Assembly: GCF_032854445.1 (NCBI RefSeq)
Contig: NC_088295.1
Span: 50,207,385 to 50,271,384 of the forward strand
Direction of reading: 5' to 3'
From: Liolophura sinensis
Lineage: Eukaryota; Mollusca; Polyplacophora; Chitonida; Chitonidae
Length of the DNA: 64,000 nt
The notes under the pieces are model-generated. The model was not told where the DNA came from, ran no database searches, and saw only the letters and a program-made list of their open reading frames with translations. The translations under genes were made by a program, and so were the position numbers. This document shows, in pieces, positions 56,256 through 64,000 of the stretch. Numbering within the stretch: position 1 is the stretch's first letter; each line of letters starts with the position of its first letter.

Positions 56256-56269
56256 GTTGTCATGGCAAC
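56256..56269. promoter_or_regulatory. RFX X-box-like palindrome
   Basis: GTTGTCATGGCAAC matches the RFX palindrome GTTGCCATGGCAAC at 13 of 14 bases. It lies in non-coding DNA with a CACGTG near 56185 and a TATA-like TTTATATACTC about 20 bases downstream. No gene is attached. Confidence 0.3.
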
Positions 56270-57662
56270 TTGACATTTACGGCTTCTTTATATACTCAAG
56301 ATTTATTTCACTGTTCAGCTTGACGTCACCATGCACGTCAGGTCTTGATTCAGATAGGTTCTTTTTAGATGCAGACATTCCAACACGTTCGTGGACGGTA
56401 CTGATGTTTAATACATGTACTAGCATTACTCCATACATACGCTGAAACACTTGGAAAACGCGCACATGACAAATAACCTGTGGAACGGAATGGTGTTTAT
56501 TATGAAAGAAATATGGGTTTATCAGCCGAAAGCCACAGACGAATATTGCCCAGACAAGAGTACGTCTTTATCAGTCGAACGTTAAGTATGTCTTAATATT
56601 TTGACAATGGTCTGAAGTATATAAAAATTTCCACAACTTCCGTATTATGCGTTTTCAAGGTGCGACGGTATACATAATATCAGTAACGAATGGATCTTAT
56701 GAAAACCATTCAGACGACATGCGCTGTATTATGTAATGCGTGATTGGTACGTGTTTCTTTCAGTCGTAGAATACAAACTTAGCATCATTCAGTCAGAGAA
56801 GTTCGTGAAGCAGTTCCTGTGTTTCGTTTTATGGCCAGCACGATGACCGGGGCTAAAGACCTCTGTATGTAGATATAGAAACCAAGGGCTGTTTACATAC
56901 ATATGCACAGCTTTTAAGACTTATCCCCTTGTCCAGGTGCACGTTTTTGGCGGAGCTCAATATTTCATATGTGTTGAAATTAGCATGTTATATCAGAGAT
57001 GGAATCCTTTTCTAGCGGTATGTTGATAAGTGCTTTTGGTGAATAAAACAAATGGTATATACAAGATTGTTCAGGGAGTAAATGCATGTGGTGTAACACA
57101 AACGTGCTTTGGTGGATAAAATTGTGCAATAACTGGACAACATCATGCAGATGTTGGATAGACATATGCACTCCAGTTTCAATATTTAACGTTTGCTCGA
57201 CTCGGTAGTGTTTATCCACGCTAGTACGAGGCTAGCGCAAACATTTGGTGCGTTTAGGTTTTGTTTCCATCAATTGTACCTATAAAACCCCATGACTGTT
57301 CAGAAAAATGTAGCTGAAAAGTGCCGAACGATCCAATGACTTCAGCCTAAAAAATACGTTTGACCTTAAATGTCCCGTGCTCCAGATGGCCCGTCATTGT
57401 TGACGCTTATCCGCTAACAAAGCGCCCCGGCCTCATCAACAATAGTGCGGGAAAATGGGCAGTGGGCCATGACAAGTAGCACGTGGCTGAGAATAGAGCT
57501 ACTGATGACTCAAGGACAACATCAGGTCAACATCAAAAGGCATACAGTCCCACTGTAAATCCTGCTGTTTGCCGTTTTACAGTGCCCGAGCAACCGTGCA
57601 GTGTGTCACCATGTACCATGAGGACAACTAATTTAAAAATAAAAACACGACAGCCCGTTAGT
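56270..57662. other. Intergenic, nothing recognised
   Basis: No exon or repeat family supported. Confidence 0.35.
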
Positions 57663-58408
57663 TCCTATAACCAATGAGGCCCCAATAACCAGAGCTCCCT
57701 GTAACCAGTGATGATGGGCATGTAAACCACGAGGTCCATATAATAAATGAAGTCCCTATAACCAGTGATGATGGGCATATAAACCATGAGGTCCATATAA
57801 TAAATGAGGTCCCTATAACTAGTGATGATAGGCATATAAACCATGAGGTCCATATAATAAATGAGGTCCCTATAACCAGTGATGATGGGCATATAAACCA
57901 TGAGGTCCATATAATAAATGAGGTCCCCATAACCAGTGATGATGGGCATATAAACCATGAGGTCCATATAATAAATGAGGTCCCTATAACCAGTGATGAT
58001 GGGCATATAAACCATGAGGTCCATATAATAAATGAGGTCCCCATAACCAGTGATGATGGGCATATAAACCATGAGGTCCATATAATAAATGAGGTCCCTA
58101 TAACCAGTGATGATGGGCATATAAACCATGAGGTCCATATAATAAATGAGGTCCCTATAACTAGTGATGATGGGCATATAAACCATGAGGTCCATATAAT
58201 AAATGAGGTCCCTATAACTAGTGATGATGGGCATATAAACCATGAGGTCCATATAATAAATGAGGTCCCTATAACCAGTGATGGTGGGCATATAAACCAT
58301 GAGGTCCATATAATAAATGAGGCCCCTATAACTAGTGATGATGGGCATATAAACAGTGAGGTCCATATAATAAATGAGGTCCCCAGTGAGGTCCCCAGTG
58401 AGGTCCCT
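57663..58408. repeat. 57-bp minisatellite, about 13 copies
   Basis: The unit carries GAGGTCCCTATAACCAGTGA, TGATGGGCATATAAACCATG and AGGTCCATATAATAAAT. Inner copies are nearly identical and the ends are degenerate. As 57 is a multiple of three, two minus-strand frames stay open for 256 and 233 residues as 19-residue repeats. Having two open frames at once argues against coding. Confidence 0.93.
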
Positions 58409-59936
58409 AGATCGAAACCAGATCTCACTGGTTCACTTACGGCTTTGAGTCGTGAGGTTTGTTAACTCCCTGCCAAGGGGCGGTGGTTCACTTCGCCCAG
58501 CTATTCGTGTAATTGACGCCAGTGTAGCTTTATGACGTCTGAATGTATACACATACGTTCCCTCTGGTTGATGTATTTGGTATACAAGTCTAGTCTATTT
58601 CAAGTCTTATCTTATTGTTTTTTAACATCCATCGGTGCGTGTTTATTTTCTGCTGCATTTGCCCGCTGGACACGCTGTTGTACATCCCCTATACTAGTAT
58701 CTCACCACATTGCCTTGTTTCACCTCGCAACTTTACATCAAACTGATTTTAGTTAAATGTGCTTACATCATAATACACATAATTTGTGCATGCATCCTGC
58801 CCAACGTAGGATTTTGATTTTATGCTTAATGATCTTATGTTTTTGTTAAATATACCACGCACTGGATTATATTTTTCTGTTTCTTGATGCAAGAAAACAA
58901 ATATTTAAATTTACAAAAAAGCATCAGGACACAAAAAGTAATTCCGTGTCAGCTGAGTTGACGGTTAGGCACTAAGCCGTGTTTTGGAGAAATATATCCT
59001 TACATTCAAGTATTGTTTTGGAATTTAGAGTGTTGGGTAAAGACAGGCAGACACTACCGATAGATAAGATAAGATAAAGTTTCTGGATGAGGTTAGGTAC
59101 ATATACTCCCACAGCGCTTTGTGTTCCCCTTTGCATCATGTGTGCATGATGGCAAATGCCATCCACTGTTTTAGATGACCATTGGACTCCATGTCACCTG
59201 GAAGTACCACTAACGCCCTTTCTTCCAGTGATTTATGCCTTTCATGTTTGCGTATTCAATAGAATCTGTCAGTGACTGGCCCTTAATGTTATTTGTTCTG
59301 CAAGCAGAGTTGATGTTGGAAGTGTGCGGGTTGTGAGAGCATCAAGCCCTCTCAGCAGGAATGGAGTGCCATAATACCCGAGTTTCTCTAGGAATGTCTG
59401 CTTGGCGGCTCCCTCCTAGTGTCCATAACGCTGTACAAATACACAAGAATCCAGAATTACCTCTGTGGCAGTTGTCTCTGTTAACGTGTCGATTTTGTGC
59501 TTGTATTATTGTACCTTATATGGCCTTCATCGATCTGGGGATTTCGAATAAATGAATGATTAGGGCTTAACCCTCAACCACATTGGCAGTACTTCATTCT
59601 TATGGATCTTGACAGAATATCGATGTATACATGCTGAATACCTTTACCTTCACTGAACCGTTTATATCAGACATATGTTTGTAAGGGCTTTTTTTAAGCC
59701 GTGTATAAGTGTAGAATCAGAGTTGGCACGTGTATCATGATTGATCTAGGCCCCTTTGCATTAAATATATAGAATTCCACTCCTAGATTGATTGCAGCAG
59801 AATTATCATTATTCGAGATGTCACTTTCAGAATTACTTTCTTAAGTGTGTCCGGAAGAGGATTTCTTCATTGTACATTTAAGAATATCTTCATTTTGTTT
59901 GGAAGAAGAATTTTTTAACCATGTCTGGCGTGAGTG
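58409..59936. other. Intergenic, nothing recognised
   Basis: No exon or repeat family supported. Confidence 0.35.
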
Positions 59937-60190
59937 AGTGCTTGGAGTTTAACGTCGTAAGTAATTTTTCAGTCAAATGACGACGAAGGAATCCTTAGCG
60001 TGCATGTAATGTGCCTTCCTGTCGCAGGACGCATTTCCACCTCTCTTGTATCTTGTACTCCTTCACTGAGACGCCTTACCGAAAGCAAGTAAGTTGCCCC
60101 ACCCGAGCCACTATACTGATACGGGTCAACCAGTCGTTACACTATCCCCTTCAAGCTGAACGCTAAGAGAGGAAGTTACAACTTCCTATA
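59937..60190 (+). mobile_element. Dispersed SINE-like repeat fragment
   Basis: Starts GCTTGGAGTTTAACGTCGTA, with CAGTCAAATGACGACGAAGG, CCTTACCGAAAGCAAGTAAG and GATACGGGTCAACCAGTCG. I recall a common molluscan repeat with this sequence; that is memory, not a search. The far end, which usually carries a tRNA-like part on the other strand, is missing. Confidence 0.5.
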
Positions 60191-61664
60191 CCCTTATAGC
60201 TTTCCGTGGAAAAACAAGTTTTTAACTGTCTGAAAGAAGAACCTCTTCACTGTGCTACATGTATACAAACGACGAACCCATTCACTCTATCTGCAAGGGG
60301 ACGTCTGCTTTTTTCAAAAAGTCCACATCATCACTGTGTCTAGGAGAAGGCATTTCCACTATTTCTACGATCTTTTTTCGAGTTCTACTCGCAAGCCTTC
60401 CTGGTCATGTTGAGAACAGGTGTTTGACTCTATACCACTCTATACTAGGAATAGAACACCACCCAGTGCACTAGAAAGGGCACTTCTAAGCTGTCTTTAT
60501 ATCTTCAGTTGGTGTGAAATCGTGCCACTGTTCTTAGAATCAAAAGTCTTTTTTATGGTAGACTTGGAATCTCGTCGTTTTATTCTGCATGCATATCGGC
60601 ATGGAATAAAATTCTTTTTGCATTTGAAAAACAATTTTTTACATGAGCTGGATTTATTACTGACTAAAATTTTCACATCAGTTTTGTCTTTGGTTGATCA
60701 GAGAATTATTGCCATCGAACAGGTTGTATATATATTTACATTTTGGTGCGTTATCTGTAGAATTACCCTTACTGTATAGAGATCGGTCTCAATGCATTGG
60801 GTGGCCATAACATTGCGTAAGTCAGAACAACAATTCTATATTTAGGGACATTATATTTGACAATACCATGAATTAACTCCAACTATATGCCATTCTCATA
60901 TGTCATTTAACCTCGTCAGCTCTTCCACCACCACTTAGCCACACCCAGTCACCCATGTCCCCCGAGGAATCATGCTGATAATTGAACTATTCGTAACACA
61001 AACATATACTTATACCATCCCTTGAAAACTGGGCTGAACAAACGTGTAGATACAGAAATGTATATATTTGCTCAATATCCTTTTTGAGGGGATCTCTATT
61101 GTTGCAAAGTCCTTACACTGGTGTGTTTACCTATGTTCATACTATCCCCTCACCCACCTATCCTGTCTCTTCCTTTCTCTTTTTCTCTGTCTATATATCC
61201 AGCTAGGGGTCCGGGTGACCTGGACTCGCCCAATCCTGGCTATACAGACGTGTACCAATACCAGTGGACGTCGTATTTATTTTTTCTCTAACATGAAACC
61301 GCATTTTTTCGCACCATTAGTCCGCCCACGGCGAAGTCTTGCTGAGAGCCTGGATGGCGAACTTTAGGGTCACACTAAACTATATAATCAAACAGACATG
61401 GCTGAGGTTGCTTACATTGGGGACGCGGTCTACAACTCATTGTGTAGACACCCGTGGGGCCTTTAGGCGTGAAAAGAATACATAGTATCTCAATTCTCTT
61501 GTCAAACTTGGAGTATTAGCTGGAGTAAACTATATGTAATGCGACTTTAGAATTTTAAATGATTGAGTGAAGGTTTTAAAAGCGTCTTTTCTTTGTTTGT
61601 TTCTGACGGTTTTTCATTTTCATGTAGAAATCTAGAACGTTTTCCTTGTTTTAGCATGGTGTCT
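60191..61664. other. Intergenic, nothing recognised
   Basis: Small open frames only, with no domain or splice support. Confidence 0.35.
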
Positions 61665-61740
61665 CCATGCATAATATGGCCGAAGTGAAGCCAGTCTGGC
61701 GTTAAACCTTAACCATTCTTTCATCCATTATTTATTCATT
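61665..61740 (+). mobile_element. Possible diverged short SINE-like tail
   Basis: ATAATATGGCCGAAGTGAAG, then CTGGCGTTAAACCTTAACCA and a CATTCTTTCATCCATT tail. Resembles the short element at 7272 and 49190 but is diverged. Confidence 0.35.
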
Positions 61741-62020
61741 CTTTTTCATATATAAAAGTGGGTTTAGTGCCTGTAGACTACTAGTTTCTAGTTGATGAAA
61801 TCAAACTGCCTAGAGTAAACCACCGCTCTTTGCCAGGTACAAAATGCCTAATGACGTCATGCCTCATCTGAACCAGCGAGGACTGAATTCGAGCATGTGG
61901 CCTTATTATAGTGAGGCCATCCGAGCTATCGGCAGTGACGAGGCCAACGCTTTAGCGAATGGGCCATCGAGGACAAGACTCTGATGCCATGCTGCATATA
62001 CAGGTGGTGAAGATGGAGGT

Positions 62021-62023
<3 letters not shown>

Positions 62024-62089
<66 letters not shown>
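62024..62089. repeat. (AT)n microsatellite, about 66 bases
   Basis: Uninterrupted alternating A and T. Confidence 0.95.
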
Positions 62090-62092
<3 letters not shown>

Positions 62093-62979
62093 TCAAGAAG
62101 ACACATTCGTGCATTTCTATATAATGGTACATAGAATGCTGTCATGCGTTTAAAAATCCATGCACTCAAACTGTTACACTATAGACTTACGGGTTTGTGT
62201 GAAGAGTTATTGCATATGGAGAAAATGTCAATTTGTATTTGTTGAAGGGGCTATATAGTTATAAACCATTAGTATTTCCACGTCCTTCTCTAACACTATA
62301 CGTGCACAGACAAGCCTATAATTAGTGTATATAAAGTATACGCTATACATCCACAAATCCACGTGGTAGATTTTACATTACCACAAAACGATAGACTCAC
62401 CTCACTCCATTCATATTTCTGATTGCGGTCAACTGGAAACCATTTAATTCACCAGCCTGATTGTTTTATCATTCTACACGGTACTTTTTTATGATTGTTT
62501 CCGGGCTAAAATAACTGTATGACACAGCTCCTCGTGCAAGTCACCGGTTAACGTCCGTTCATTCTTACCCACACTATGGTGAACTCCACGCTTAACGCAT
62601 CTTTACATGTGCTATAACCCAGCGCCTTGTATTATCCAACCTTTGAGGCCTCCATCCCATGGCGTGACAAAGGCATGGCTTTATACGCTACACGGCAGAT
62701 AATTTGACGATGAAATACCTGGCTCTTGAGATAACAGTTCATATTTATACGGTCATGAGACACTGAGTTTGTGCTATATGCATGTGTACACGTATTTATA
62801 TACGAGCGTATACAGATTTCGCATTGATTTACCCTAAACTGCTCAGTCATATACTACATTGTGGGTAAGCATATATATATTTATATTGTTGTTATTCCAG
62901 CGGGAGGCGTGTTATATAGGCCTATGCCACGTACGAGGAGATTTTGGTGCACGCGAATCTGACTACCCACACCTTTACC

Positions 62980-62983
<4 letters not shown>
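62090..62983. other. Intergenic, nothing recognised
   Basis: No exon or repeat family supported between the two AT tracts. Confidence 0.35.

Positions 62984-63058
<75 letters not shown>
62984..63058. repeat. (AT)n microsatellite, about 75 bases
   Basis: The longest AT tract in the window, uninterrupted. Confidence 0.95.
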
Positions 63059-63060
<2 letters not shown>

Positions 63061-63083
63061 GGTTGTGTACAACAGAGTGACTG

Positions 63084-63450
63084 TCGGACCGAGCTACGGA
63101 TTTAAGTCACGTAATTTTACTGTCGTTTGTCATAGGTTTTGGAGTTGCGTAATTTGACGCGGGTTATTAAGTCAACTGACCTGATTGTCGTTTTTTCACA
63201 GGCTGTTGATTTACCTACCCTTATTATCGCTTTTCACACCTGTGTCATGGATATATATCCTATAACTATTGTTTTTCACGGTACCCTGATCCAGGTACCC
63301 TGATTGTCGTTTTTCAAGCTAGCTCAGTACTGAGTCACGTAACGGGTCTGTCGTTTTTTACATGCTAAACTGAGTTCTTAATCTCACTGTCGTTTATCAT
63401 GCGGGCTGCTGAGTCACCTGACCTGACTTGTTTTTCGCAGATTAATGGGT
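63084..63450. repeat. Strongly decayed tandem array, about 45-55 bp units
   Basis: A motif of GAGTCACGTAA or GAGTCACCTGACCTGA followed by TTGTCGTTTTTCA recurs about seven times with many changes and variable spacing. No two copies are identical, so the array looks old. Confidence 0.55.
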
Positions 63451-64000
63451 CCCATACACTTCGCAGGCTACATGTACATTTCTGATTATTTTTTTTTTTA
63501 TTCCGGGCCAAGTTGAATTCCGCACCTCCAAGCTTTATTCCTATTTACACATGCAGCATGATAGATAAAGTTTCTGATTTTTATCAAAACAATACAGACA
63601 GAAACTGCGCTAAAACACAATGGATAGTAAATGTAATGAATTACTGCATATGGTCCAGTATAGGTCATTTTAGCAACGGTTGTTGCTTACCCCAGGCTGT
63701 TTGTCAGGTTCTCGATGAGGTGTTAGGCCCTGGTTTTCTTCAGACCCATGACCATCCGCAGGTTGTTACCAGGCCTTCGTACATAGTATATGTACATAGT
63801 CGGCCTATAGTATCAGGTTTTGAAGTCTACCTGCACAAATTTACAGGTGTAAATATTATACGTTTGTCCCGCAGGTTAATAACACAAAGTGTGCTAGGAC
63901 GATTTTAAAACAACCGAAACAAGCAGAAAATGTTTGCATGACAGTGCTTTGTGAATGATCGGTCTGTATAATGTAGGTCACAATTCATGGCCACTGTGCT
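63451..64000. other. Intergenic with a scrap of the main SINE
   Basis: 63745-63792 has CCATGACCATCCGCAGGTTG and AGGCCTTCGTACATA, matching the minus-strand body of the main SINE. The rest holds no supported exon. Confidence 0.4.

Noticed and set aside
57658-58428. 256-residue open frame on the minus strand
   Set aside because: Product of a 57-bp repeat; a second minus-strand frame is also open across it, and there is no start context or splice support.

Overview
This window is a gene-poor piece of a metazoan nuclear genome. I infer a mollusc or other lophotrochozoan. It has long introns with GT-AG borders, a very high load of tRNA-derived SINEs with (AAAT)n tails and target-site duplications, at least eight mini- or satellite arrays, and no prokaryotic operon structure. 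The species call is an inference from the style of the SINEs and rests on no database match.

Three genes can be supported, plus a fragment of a fourth. At the left edge (1-304, + strand) are what look like the last two coding exons of an unidentified gene. TOLLIP (Toll-interacting protein, + strand, 4659-12618) is complete in seven coding exons that join in phase to 284 residues with a Tom1-binding motif, a C2 domain and a CUE domain. A small two-exon gene at 26354-29416 (+) encodes a predicted 103-residue protein with a divergent SH3 fold. RIIAD1 (RIIa domain-containing protein 1, - strand, 40515-38683) is complete in four coding exons, 112 residues, with an RFX X-box-like site about 80 bases upstream of its start codon.

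The rest is repeat-rich non-coding DNA. The main SINE family has a tRNA-like head with A and B boxes, a conserved body and an AAAT tail. It occurs about 13 times on both strands; six copies have clear target-site duplications. A second, very short element of about 55-61 bases occurs twice, each time starting at the same base and flanked by 12-13 base target-site duplications. Other tRNA-like SINEs lie near 23.5, 30.3, 32.6, 35.1 and 52.4 kb. Tandem arrays are: 39 bp x3 (3.5 kb), about 44 bp with a higher-order duplication (15.6-16.8 kb), 59 bp purine-rich (18.7-19.6 kb), 78 bp (22.2-22.7 kb), 158 bp x2 (31.5 kb), 74 bp (38.3 kb), 115 bp x26 (43.35-46.37 kb), 57 bp x13 (57.7-58.4 kb) and a decayed array at 63.1-63.4 kb. 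Several long open frames are by-products of repeat units whose length is a multiple of three.

The most unusual feature is in TOLLIP intron 1. The 3' splice site together with the first ~30 coding bases of exon 2 has been copied about seven times in tandem just upstream of the true exon. Several copies keep an AG|GT junction, so each could act as a decoy acceptor or a recursive-splicing point, and one would add exactly 14 codons in frame. No CRISPR, rRNA, functional tRNA or intact autonomous transposon was seen.
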